The position numbers and the translations under genes are program-made. Positions 16,113 to 22,525 of a stretch of DNA of 22,525 nt are shown piece after piece. The stretch spans positions 1-22,525 of the forward strand of contig PNND01000106.1 of the NCBI GenBank assembly GCA_013824045.1. The letters run 5' to 3'. Position 1 is the first letter of the stretch; the number at the start of each line of letters is the position of its first letter. The DNA comes from Rhodobacter sp. GTDB taxonomy: Bacteria; Pseudomonadota; Alphaproteobacteria; Rhodobacterales; Rhodobacteraceae. Under the pieces are notes generated by a model. That model ran no database searches and was not told the origin of the DNA. It saw only the letters and a program-made list of their open reading frames with translations.

Positions 16113-17683
16113 TCAGCGGCCATCCTCAACTCGCGGATCTCGGCCACACGACGCGGCGCATCCGGGACGAGCTTGCCCAGCACCTCGGCCGTGCCGACAA
16201 CTCCCGGCAGACCGGCCCCCGGATGGGTGCCTGCGCCGGCCAGATAGAGGCCCGGCAGTTCCTCGGATACGTTATGCGGCCGGAACCACGCCGATTGCAG
16301 GATGCGCGGCTCGATCGAGAAACCGGCCCCGAGCGGCGACAGGTAGCGGTCGCGGAAGGTTTCGGGCGTGAAGGTGATTTCCTCGGTGATCTTGTCGCGA
16401 AAGCCGGGGATCAGGCGGTCTTCCAGCATCTTGGCCATCTTGGAACGGTAGCGCGGTTCTTCCTCGGCCCAGTTGACCCCGTTGGAGAATCCCAGATGCG
16501 GGACGGGCGACAGGACGTAAAAGGTATCGTCGCCCTCGGGCGCGCAGGATGGATCGGTCACGCTGGGGCGGTGGACATAAAGGCTCATGTCATCGGCCAG
16601 CTTGCCGCGGATGAAGATGTCCTTGATATGCTCGCGGTAGCGCGGCCCTACAACGATGGAATGATGACCCACATCGCGCCACATCTCGCGCGTGCCCTTG
16701 GTGCCGAAATACCAGACATAAAGGCCCATCGACCAGCGCGACCGTTTCAGTTTCGCATCGGTCCAGCGTTTGCGCGGCAGGTTGCGCAAGAGCCGCGTGT
16801 AGGTGTGCCCGGCATCGGCGTTGGATACCACGAGCCCCGCCCGGATCACCTCACCCGACACCAGACGCACTCCGGCGGCGCGGCCATCCTCAACCACGAT
16901 CTCGTCGACCTCGGTCTGCGACACGACCTCGCCGCCCTGAGCGGCGACAACCTGCGCCATGCCCTCGGCAATCGCCTGCACGCCGCCCATGGCGTAATGC
17001 ACGCCGAAGGCCTTTTCGAGGTGACTGACAAGGATATACATCGACGTCACGTTGAACGGATCGCCGCCGATGAACAGCGGATGGAAGGACAGCGCAAAGC
17101 GCAGTCGCGGGTCAGAGACGCGCCCCGCCGCATGGGCATAGACCGACCGGTCCGCCCGCATCCGTACAAAGGTCGGCAGAACCTTGATCAGGTCCATCAG
17201 CTTGTGCATTGGGCGGCGGCCCAGATCCTCGAACCCGAACCAATAGCGTTTCTCGCTGTCGTTCAGGAACTTCTCATATCCCTTCAGATCACCCGGCGAC
17301 AGGCGGGCCACCTCGGCCTTCATCGCGGCCTCATCTTGGCGCATGGTGAAGGTCGATCCGTCTTCCCAGCGAATCTCATAGAAGGGGTCCATCGGCACCA
17401 GCCGCACATCCCGATCGAAATCGCGGCCACACGCCGCCCACAGATCGCGCAGCCCTTGCGGCACGGTAACGATGGTCGGCCCAAGGTCAAAGCGGTGGCC
17501 GCCCTGCGTGATCGACGATCCCCGCCCACCCACTCGGTCCAGCCTGTCAATCACTGTGACCCGCCAGCCCTTTGCCCCCAACCGCATGGCAGATGCGAGC
17601 CCGCCAAGGCCCGCGCCGATGACGATGGCGTGGTTTGCCTCAGGCAGGGCCGGGACGGGGCGGGGCGGAGGTGTGTGCTTCAT
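16109..17683 (-). CDS. crtI: Phytoene desaturase (neurosporene-forming)
   Basis: A 524-residue FAD-dependent desaturase; in the spheroidene pathway this enzyme introduces three double bonds to give neurosporene. The FAD-binding AIVIGAGLGGLASAMRLGAKG (starting near residue 19) is followed by DRVGGRGSS and FDLGPTIVTVP, and the C-terminal CrtI signature GLYLAGAGTHPGAGLPGV is intact. It is homologous to CrtD in this window, but CrtI keeps the THPGAGLPGV form typical of phytoene desaturases. It is the first gene of crtI-crtB-(tspO), divergent from crtA. A -10/-35 pair and a PpsR site lie directly upstream. Confidence 0.97.
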   Translation of the reverse strand: MKHTPPPRPVPALPEANHAIVIGAGLGGLASAMRLGAKGWRVTVIDRLDRVGGRGSSITQGGHRFDLGPTIVTVPQGLRDLWAACGRDFDRDVRLVPMDPFYEIRWEDGSTFTMRQDEAAMKAEVARLSPGDLKGYEKFLNDSEKRYWFGFEDLGRRPMHKLMDLIKVLPTFVRMRADRSVYAHAAGRVSDPRLRFALSFHPLFIGGDPFNVTSMYILVSHLEKAFGVHYAMGGVQAIAEGMAQVVAAQGGEVVSQTEVDEIVVEDGRAAGVRLVSGEVIRAGLVVSNADAGHTYTRLLRNLPRKRWTDAKLKRSRWSMGLYVWYFGTKGTREMWRDVGHHSIVVGPRYREHIKDIFIRGKLADDMSLYVHRPSVTDPSCAPEGDDTFYVLSPVPHLGFSNGVNWAEEEPRYRSKMAKMLEDRLIPGFRDKITEEITFTPETFRDRYLSPLGAGFSIEPRILQSAWFRPHNVSEELPGLYLAGAGTHPGAGLPGVVGTAEVLGKLVPDAPRRVAEIRELRMAAE

Positions 17684-17699
17684 GGGGTGGATGATAGAG

Positions 17700-17717
17700 T
17701 GTCTAGTTTAATTTACA
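17700..17717. promoter_or_regulatory. PpsR/CrtJ operator proximal to crtI
   Basis: TGTCTAGTTTAATTTACA fits TGT-N12-ACA and overlaps the predicted crtI -10 box, so it would repress crtI-crtB. It is 75 bp centre to centre from the crtA-proximal site. Confidence 0.85.
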
Positions 17718-17738
17718 ATATCTCAGTGTATCCCGCAA
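17710..17738 (-). promoter_or_regulatory. Predicted crtI promoter
   Basis: On the minus strand TTGCGG (17733-17738) and TAAATT (17710-17715) are separated by 17 bases. The match to the sigma-70 consensus is partial, but spacing and overlap with the PpsR operator support it. Confidence 0.5.
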
Positions 17739-17774
17739 AAACATGCGTTTTTTCTTTCCCTCTCCTGCAGATAC

Positions 17775-17792
17775 TGTCAGAGTAGGTTTACA
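17775..17792. promoter_or_regulatory. PpsR/CrtJ operator proximal to crtA
   Basis: TGTCAGAGTAGGTTTACA fits TGT-N12-ACA. It lies 23 bases before the predicted crtA start, close to or over the crtA transcription start, and would repress crtA. A TGT-N11-ACA sequence between the two sites (17727-17743) has the wrong spacing and was not called. Confidence 0.8.
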
Positions 17793-17815
17793 CCTTTGCG
17801 CCGGAGGTTTGCGCC

Positions 17816-18535
17816 ATTTCTGTCACCAGCCTCAGCCTTTTCCGGTTTGACGGGATCGGGTCACGCCTGTGGGTGATTGGCCAGATGGCCGCTGCGCGGC
17901 TTTCACTGCGGCGGGAAAAGCGGGCAATCTTCTGGAAACTCTGTGGTTCTGGAACGGGTGAGGGGTTCACGCCCCGTCCCAACTGGGGCGTATGGGCTAT
18001 CCTTGCCGTCTGGCCGGACGAGGCGACTGCGCGCAGCGCAACGCGCGACAGCCCGGTCTGGCGGCGCTGGCGATCCCGCGCGGATGAAAGCTGGACGGTC
18101 TATCTGAACCCGCTGTCGGCGCGGGGCCGCTGGGCGGGGGAAAACCCGTTCATGCCGGACACGAACGCCGCCGAGTCGCACGGCCCGCTTGCCGCGCTGA
18201 CCCGCGCCACCGTGCGGCCTGCCAAGGCCCTGCGTTTCTGGGACCGGGTTCCTTCGATTTCCGCCATGATCGGCAGCGATCCCAATGTCGCCTTCAAGAT
18301 CGGCATCGGCGAATTGCCCCTGCTGCATCAGGTGACCTTCTCGATCTGGCCCGATACCGCCAGCATGGCCGCCTTTGCCCGTGGCGATGGCCCGCATGGC
18401 CGCGCCATCCGCGCCGTGCGCGAAGGCAACTGGTTCAACGAAGAGCTTTATGCCCGCTTCCACCTGCTGGGGGGGGTGGGCAGCTGGAACGGCACGGACC
18501 CGCTGGCCGGGCTGCACCGGGCGGAGGCAGCATGA
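17816..18535 (+). CDS. crtA: Spheroidene monooxygenase (probable ATT start)
   Basis: A 239-residue oxygen-dependent enzyme that adds the keto group converting spheroidene to spheroidenone, the carotenoid of semiaerobic cells. Conserved stretches are KLCGSGTGEGFTPRPNWGVW, LAALTRATVRPAKALRFW, GIGELPLLHQVTFSIWPD and GPHGRAIRAVREGNWFNEEL. Conservation starts upstream of any canonical start: the codons from 17816 read (M)SVTSLSLFRFDGIGSRLW, in line with the N-terminus of R. sphaeroides CrtA as I remember it. GGAGG lies eight bases before ATT at 17816, and an in-frame stop sits at 17783-17785. The first canonical codon, GTG at 17873, would remove 19 conserved residues. Confidence 0.93.
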   Translation: MSVTSLSLFRFDGIGSRLWVIGQMAAARLSLRREKRAIFWKLCGSGTGEGFTPRPNWGVWAILAVWPDEATARSATRDSPVWRRWRSRADESWTVYLNPLSARGRWAGENPFMPDTNAAESHGPLAALTRATVRPAKALRFWDRVPSISAMIGSDPNVAFKIGIGELPLLHQVTFSIWPDTASMAAFARGDGPHGRAIRAVREGNWFNEELYARFHLLGGVGSWNGTDPLAGLHRAEAA

Positions 18536-18538
18536 AAC

Positions 18539-18638
18539 AGGAATTTTCCGCGAGAACTCCTGTGAATGATCCTTCTGCGAAGGATCCATCTGAATTTTCG
18601 CAGAAAATTCGAACCTGCGGATTTTCGCAGAAAATCCG
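18539..18638. repeat. Four tandem hairpins with 3-base loops between crtA and bchI
   Basis: The 121-base gap is almost filled by stem-loops: an imperfect one at 18539-18561 (8 of 10 pairs), then perfect GATCCTTC-TGC-GAAGGATC (18568-18586), GAATTTTC-GCA-GAAAATTC (18592-18610) and CGGATTTTC-GCA-GAAAATCCG (18618-18638). The centres TTCGCAGAA and TTCTGCGAA are reverse complements, so one unit is inverted. They begin four bases after the crtA stop and end 18 bases before the bchI ATG. They may separate or stabilise the crtA part of the message. Confidence 0.8.
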
Positions 18639-18656
18639 AACTCTTACGGTGATCGC

Positions 18657-19661
18657 ATGAAACAACCCTTCCCATTCTCCGCCATCGTGGGCCAAGAGGC
18701 GATGAAACAGGCCATGATCCTGACCGCAGTCGACCCCGGCATTGGCGGCGTTCTGGTCTTTGGTGATCGGGGCACCGGAAAATCCACCGCCGTGCGCGCG
18801 CTGGCCGCGCTGCTGCCGGAAATCGACGCGGTCGAAGGTTGCCCCGTCAACGCCGCGACGCCGGAACAGGTGCCCGACTGGGCCGAAGGCGCGACGGGAC
18901 GGATGATCCGCAAGCCCACCCCCGTGGTCGATCTGCCGCTGGGCGTGACCGAGGACCGCGTCGTCGGTGCGCTGGATATCGAACGCGCGCTGACGCGCGG
19001 CGAAAAGGCCTTTGAACCCGGCCTGCTGGCCCGCGCCAATCGCGGCTATCTTTACATCGACGAGGTCAACCTGCTGGAAGATCACATCGTCGATCTGCTG
19101 CTCGACGTGGCCCAATCGGGTGAGAATGTCGTGGAACGCGAAGGCCTGTCGATCCGCCACCCTGCGCGGTTTGTTCTGGTGGGATCGGGCAATCCGGAAG
19201 AGGGCGAATTGCGTCCGCAACTGCTGGACCGGTTCGGCCTGTCGGTCGAGGTGACATCCCCCCGCGATGTGGAAACGCGGGTCGAGGTGATCCGCAGGCG
19301 GGACGGATACGAGTCCAACTATGGCGCCTTCATGGAAACCTGGCGGATGCAGGATGCGGCTCTTCGCGACCGAATCCTTCAGGCCCGCGCCGCCCTGCCG
19401 CAGATGAAGACACCCAATACCGTGCTGCATGACTGCGCCGAACTGTGCATCGCGATAGGATCGGACGGTCTGCGCGGAGAGTTGACGCTCTTGCGCGCAG
19501 CCCGCGCCCTTGCGGCTTTTGAAGGGGATGAGGCCGTGGGTCGCATCCACCTCAAGGCCGTAGCGCCGATGTGCTTGTCGCACCGCCTGCGCCGCGATCC
19601 GCTGGATGAGGCCGGATCGACCAGCCGCGTCATTCGCGCTGTCACCGAGGTTCTGCCCTGA
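18657..19661 (+). CDS. bchI: Magnesium chelatase subunit I (AAA+ ATPase)
   Basis: A 334-residue AAA+ motor of magnesium chelatase, which with BchD and BchH inserts Mg into protoporphyrin IX. Walker A is GDRGTGKS (residues 36-43) and Walker B is GYLYIDEVNLLEDH (130-143); the helix-2 insert VDLPLGVTEDRVVGALDIE and sensor region FVLVGSGNPEEGELRPQLLD are present. There is only a weak ribosome site (GGTGA). It follows crtA after an array of hairpins and its stop overlaps the predicted bchD start as CTGA. Length is slightly shorter than the ~350 residues of R. capsulatus BchI. Confidence 0.97.
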   Translation: MKQPFPFSAIVGQEAMKQAMILTAVDPGIGGVLVFGDRGTGKSTAVRALAALLPEIDAVEGCPVNAATPEQVPDWAEGATGRMIRKPTPVVDLPLGVTEDRVVGALDIERALTRGEKAFEPGLLARANRGYLYIDEVNLLEDHIVDLLLDVAQSGENVVEREGLSIRHPARFVLVGSGNPEEGELRPQLLDRFGLSVEVTSPRDVETRVEVIRRRDGYESNYGAFMETWRMQDAALRDRILQARAALPQMKTPNTVLHDCAELCIAIGSDGLRGELTLLRAARALAAFEGDEAVGRIHLKAVAPMCLSHRLRRDPLDEAGSTSRVIRAVTEVLP

Positions 19662-21340
19662 CCAGCCTTGACGATCCCTGGGGCCGGGTTGAAGCCGCGC
19701 TCGCCTGCCTCGCCATTGATCCGGCGGGGTTGCGGGGGCTGTGGCTGCGCGCCCGTGCCGGCCCCGTACGCGACCGGGTAACGACGGGTCTGGCCGCGCT
19801 GCCCTTGCCGCAGCGCCGCCTGCATCCCACCATCGCCGACGATGTCCTGTTCGGCGGCCTCGACCTGACCGCAACGCTGGCCACCGGCCAGCCAGTGATG
19901 ACCGCGGGCCTTCTGGCCACCCCCTCGGCGCTGGTGCTGACGATGGCGGAACGCTGCCCGCCCGGCCTTGCCGCGCGGCTGGCCCATGCGCTGGATACCG
20001 GCACGCACAGCCTGATCGCGCTGGATGAGGCTGCAGACCCCGATGAAGGCATGCCCTCTGCCCTGACCGACAGGCTGGGTCTGTTTCTTGACCTGAGCGA
20101 TGTACCGCTGTCACAGACCGGACCTCTGGCGCTGGATACAGCAGCACTTGCCGCCGCACGTGCGCGACATGCCACTTTGACCCTGTCATCTGACGCTTTG
20201 GATGCCCTGACCCGGGCCGCCGCCGAACTGGGCATCGGGTCTCTTCGTGCGCCGCTACTGGCAGCTGCCTGCGCCCGCGCCCATGCCGCATGGATGGGGC
20301 GTGATGCGATCACGGATGATGATCTCGCTGCCGCTGCGGCGCTGGTCTACGGCCACCGGGCCATGCCTATGCCGGAAAACGCGCCGCCACCCGAGGCCGA
20401 CCCGCCCCCGCCAGACGACACAACCGACAGCGGCGAAAAGCAGGCCGAGGATCAGCCGCAGGGCATCCCCGACGAATTGCTGGTCGCCGCGGCCCTTGCC
20501 GCCCTGCCCCGCGATCTGCTGGAAGCCTTGGCCAAGGGGCGCGCCACCCGCGCGGCGAAATCCGCCACCGGATCGGGCGCGGAGCGCAGCGGCAACCGGC
20601 GTGGTCGCCCCCTGCCCTCACGCCCTGGCCGCCTTGGCCCCGGCGCACGGATCGACCTTGTGGCCACCCTGCGCGCTGCCGCCCCTTGGCAACCCCTGCG
20701 CCGCGCCCAGACCGCGCGCCCTGATGCCGTGCTTCTGGTCCGCGCAGCCGATATCCGGCTGAAACGTTTCCGCGAAACCTCAGACCGAGTGCTGATCTTT
20801 GCCGTTGATGCCTCTGGCTCCGCGGCCTTCGCCCGTCTGGCCGAGGCGAAGGGCGCGATCGAGCTGCTTCTGGCGCAGGCCTATGCGCGGCGCGATCACG
20901 TCTCGCTTCTCACCTTCAAGGGCTTTCATGCCGAACTGATCCTGCCCCCTACCCGGTCGCTGGTGCAGACCAAGCGGCGGCTGGCTGGTGTGCCGGGCGG
21001 CGGCGGCACGCCGCTGGCATCCGGACTGCAACTGGCGCTGGCCACCGCAGCGCAGGCGCGCGCGCGCGGGCTGACGCCCACCATCGCGATCCTGACTGAC
21101 GGGCGCGGCAATATCGCGCTCGACGGCACACCCGACCGTCCGCGCGCCGAGGATGAGGCCTTTCGCCTTGCGCGCCAAATCCGCGCCTCGGGCACGCCCG
21201 CGCTGGTGATCGATGTGGCCAACCGGCCGCAAGCTTCGCTGCGGACCTTGGCACAGCTGATGGATGCGCCCTACCTCGCCCTGCCGCGCGCGGATGCACA
21301 CCGCCTCTCGTCGGTTCTTGGCGAGGCGCTGGAAAGCTGA
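19658..21340 (+). CDS. bchD: Magnesium chelatase subunit D (probable CTG start)
   Basis: A 560-residue partner of BchI in magnesium chelatase. It has an N-terminal degenerate AAA+ domain without a good Walker A, a Pro- and acid-rich linker (about residues 238-266, with EADPPPPDDTTDSGEKQ), and a C-terminal von Willebrand A domain whose metal site DASGS is at 384-388, followed by GGGGTPLASG and ILTDGRGN. The first canonical in-frame codon is TTG at 19730, but family-like sequence precedes it (DDPWGRVEAALACLAIDPAG). CTG at 19658 shares CTGA with the bchI stop, has GAGG seven bases upstream, and gives about the length of R. capsulatus BchD. Confidence 0.94.
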   Translation: MTSLDDPWGRVEAALACLAIDPAGLRGLWLRARAGPVRDRVTTGLAALPLPQRRLHPTIADDVLFGGLDLTATLATGQPVMTAGLLATPSALVLTMAERCPPGLAARLAHALDTGTHSLIALDEAADPDEGMPSALTDRLGLFLDLSDVPLSQTGPLALDTAALAAARARHATLTLSSDALDALTRAAAELGIGSLRAPLLAAACARAHAAWMGRDAITDDDLAAAAALVYGHRAMPMPENAPPPEADPPPPDDTTDSGEKQAEDQPQGIPDELLVAAALAALPRDLLEALAKGRATRAAKSATGSGAERSGNRRGRPLPSRPGRLGPGARIDLVATLRAAAPWQPLRRAQTARPDAVLLVRAADIRLKRFRETSDRVLIFAVDASGSAAFARLAEAKGAIELLLAQAYARRDHVSLLTFKGFHAELILPPTRSLVQTKRRLAGVPGGGGTPLASGLQLALATAAQARARGLTPTIAILTDGRGNIALDGTPDRPRAEDEAFRLARQIRASGTPALVIDVANRPQASLRTLAQLMDAPYLALPRADAHRLSSVLGEALES

Positions 21341-21341
21341 C

Positions 21342-22205
21342 ATGGCCGTCGATCGCATGCCCCCAGACTGGCCCCATCGCGACAGGGCCCGCCGCGTGGC
21401 AAGCCGCCCGCACAACTGGTGCGTGGTGGAGGCGGGCGAAGGCCCGGTCGTGCTGCTGCTGCACGGGGCGGGCGGATCGGGTCACAGTTTTCGCCACCTG
21501 ATCCCCCTGCTAACCCCGCATTTCCGCGTGGTGGTTCCCGATCTTCCCGGTCAGGGCTTCACCCGGTCGGGTGCGCGCAGCCGCTATGGCATCGATCACA
21601 TGGCCGAGGATCTGGCCCAGCTTTGCACCGCGATGAACATCGCGCCTGTGGCCGTGATCGGCCATTCTGCCGGGGCGGCGCTAGCGCTGCGGTTGGCGGA
21701 ACTTCTGACCTTGCGAGCCGTGGTCGGGATCAACGCAGCGCTTGGTGCCTTTGACGGTGCGGCGGGTGTTATGTTCCCGATTCTGGCCAAGGTTCTGGCC
21801 GTCACGCCCTTTATCCCGCATGTCGTTTCGCGGCTTTGGGGCAATGCGGCGACAGTGGGAAAGCTGCTGGCGACCACCGGCTCTCCGCTGGATGAGGCGG
21901 GTCAGGCGCAATACCTCACACTGGTGAAAGACCCCGCTCATGTGGATGGCACGCTGGGGATGATGGCGCAGTGGCGTCTGGAATCGGTGATGCCGCGTCT
22001 GCTGGAACAGGCGGTGCCGGTGCTGCTGATCGCCTCCACCGGTGACAAGGCCGTTCCCGCCCGCATCTCGCGCGAGGCTGCGAAACAGCTACCCAACGGA
22101 CAGTATGCCGAGATCGCATCGCTCGGCCATCTGGTGCATGAAGAGGCGGCAGAACAGGTTGCGTCACTGATCCTGCCTTGGCTCATGGCCCGATTGCAGG
22201 CCTGA
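21342..22205 (+). CDS. bchO: BchO, alpha/beta hydrolase associated with magnesium chelatase
   Basis: A 287-residue alpha/beta-hydrolase-fold protein, last gene of crtA-bchI-bchD-bchO. It is linked to Mg insertion by genetics and gene position, but its reaction is unknown. The oxyanion-side HGAGGSGHSFRHL, nucleophile elbow GHSAG with Ser109, a possible acid in GDKAVP and a C-terminal catalytic-type His in LGHLVHEEA are all present, so it could be enzymatically active. The ATG at 21342 follows the bchD stop by one base, with GGAAAG just upstream; the frame is open further up but inside bchD. Confidence 0.95.
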   Translation: MAVDRMPPDWPHRDRARRVASRPHNWCVVEAGEGPVVLLLHGAGGSGHSFRHLIPLLTPHFRVVVPDLPGQGFTRSGARSRYGIDHMAEDLAQLCTAMNIAPVAVIGHSAGAALALRLAELLTLRAVVGINAALGAFDGAAGVMFPILAKVLAVTPFIPHVVSRLWGNAATVGKLLATTGSPLDEAGQAQYLTLVKDPAHVDGTLGMMAQWRLESVMPRLLEQAVPVLLIASTGDKAVPARISREAAKQLPNGQYAEIASLGHLVHEEAAEQVASLILPWLMARLQA

Positions 22206-22221
22206 CACCACCCAAGGCCGC

Positions 22222-22246
22222 TTCATCTTGGCCCAAATACTCAAAT
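22222..22246. repeat. Dispersed 25-bp element, copy 2
   Basis: TTCATCTTGGCCCAAATAC followed by TCAAAT, 17 bases after the bchO stop. It is identical to copy 1 (14283-14307) except for one base, and again lies in a convergent gap. It contains the small palindrome TTGG-C-CCAA. Confidence 0.7.
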
Positions 22247-22292
22247 GATCCCGAGCCGAAGCGCGCAAGCGCGCAGGCGAGGCAAAAGCAAT

Positions 22293-22318
22293 GCGCGTCG
22301 GGCTTTAGCCCGGCGCGC
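22293..22318. terminator. Possible bidirectional terminator between bchO and idi
   Basis: GCGCGTCGGGCT (22293-22304) pairs with AGCCCGGCGCGC (22307-22318), a 12-bp stem with one wobble; the innermost pair must open to make a loop. No T-tract follows on either strand, so a Rho-independent terminator is only probable. A smaller palindrome, GCGCGCAAGCGCGC, precedes it at 22261-22274. Confidence 0.5.
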
Positions 22319-22336
22319 GCTATCGGATTGCCCCGC

Positions 22337-22525
22337 TTACCGCCCTGCGACGAGGCTGCCGAAGATGCGGTCCATGTGTTCGGCCAGATAGATGCGCAGC
22401 CATGGGGTAAAGCTGTCGGGGCAACGCAGCACCTCGGCCGACAGGTCATAAAGATCGACCCAGCGCACGGCTGCGACTTCGGCCGGGTTCGGCACCACGC
22501 TCAGACCCCTGCCTGCTTCGGCCAC
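22337..22525 (-). CDS. idi: Isopentenyl-diphosphate delta-isomerase type I (Nudix), C-terminal part
   Basis: Only the last 62 codons are in the window; the 5' part lies beyond the right edge. The C-terminus VAAVRWVDLYDLSAEVLRCP followed by DSFTPWLRIYLAEHMDRIFG matches the end of type-I IPP isomerases, where the FTPW segment is conserved. The enzyme interconverts isopentenyl and dimethylallyl diphosphate for carotenoid and phytol synthesis. An idi gene (ORF176) is also known in the R. capsulatus photosynthesis cluster. It is convergent with bchO. The Nudix box itself is not visible, so the call rests on the C-terminal signature and location. Confidence 0.85.
   Translation of the reverse strand: MAEAGRGLSVVPNPAEVAAVRWVDLYDLSAEVLRCPDSFTPWLRIYLAEHMDRIFGSLVAGR

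Noticed and set aside
17727..17743. Third PpsR-like palindrome between crtI and crtA (TGT-N11-ACA)
   Set aside because: The spacer is 11 rather than 12 bases and the inner symmetry is poor, so I did not call it an operator.
15668..17785. Plus-strand open frame of 705 codons opposite crtB and crtI
   Set aside because: Shadow frame with Arg/Pro/His bias; it also crosses the crtI promoter and PpsR operator.
18435..20291. Minus-strand open frame of 618 codons opposite crtA, bchI and bchD
   Set aside because: Runs through the hairpin array and three well-supported genes on the plus strand; composition is that of an antisense shadow.

Overview
The window is the core of a purple-bacterial photosynthesis gene cluster. 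It points to a Rhodobacteraceae member close to Rhodobacter/Cereibacter. The evidence is the very GC-rich coding DNA, a pufX gene in place of pufC after pufLM, the spheroidene-pathway genes crtA, crtC, crtD and crtF, and the gene order dxs-pufXMLAB-pufQ-bchZYXC-crtFE / crtDC / tspO-crtBI / crtA-bchIDO. That order matches my memory of the Rhodobacter sphaeroides and R. capsulatus clusters. No transposon, phage, CRISPR, rRNA or tRNA was seen, and the gene content is conserved rather than a new system.

Layout. Positions 1-11736 are all on the minus strand and read right to left: crtE, crtF, bchC, bchX, a possible 23-codon micro-ORF, bchY, bchZ, pufQ, pufB, pufA, pufL, pufM, pufX, then a strong terminator and dxs (3' end off the window). 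Most junctions overlap by a few bases (ATGA or TGATG). crtD and crtC run on the plus strand from 11861 to 14274. tspO, crtB and crtI run on the minus strand from 14530 to 17683. crtA, bchI, bchD and bchO run on the plus strand from 17816 to 22205. The 3' part of a minus-strand idi gene ends the window.

How it works together. Dxs and Idi supply isoprenoid precursors. CrtE, CrtB, CrtI, CrtC, CrtD, CrtF and CrtA make spheroidene and spheroidenone. BchI and BchD, probably helped by BchO, insert magnesium. BchXYZ and BchC carry out late bacteriochlorophyll steps. PufBA (LH1), PufLM (reaction centre) and PufX use the pigments, and PufQ and TspO are regulatory or accessory. Three control regions carry two TGT-N12-ACA operators each for the repressor PpsR/CrtJ: upstream of bchC, between crtE and crtD, and between crtI and crtA.

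The most unusual features are in translation starts and RNA structure. crtA has no ATG/GTG/TTG that would preserve its N-terminus but has an ATT after a good Shine-Dalgarno. bchD appears to start at a CTG forming a CTGA overlap with the bchI stop. crtC has no canonical start before its conserved N-terminus and may use an ATAG overlap or a frameshift from crtD. Two arrays of short perfect hairpins with 3-base loops lie after crtC and between crtA and bchI. A 25-bp element occurs in both convergent gene gaps.
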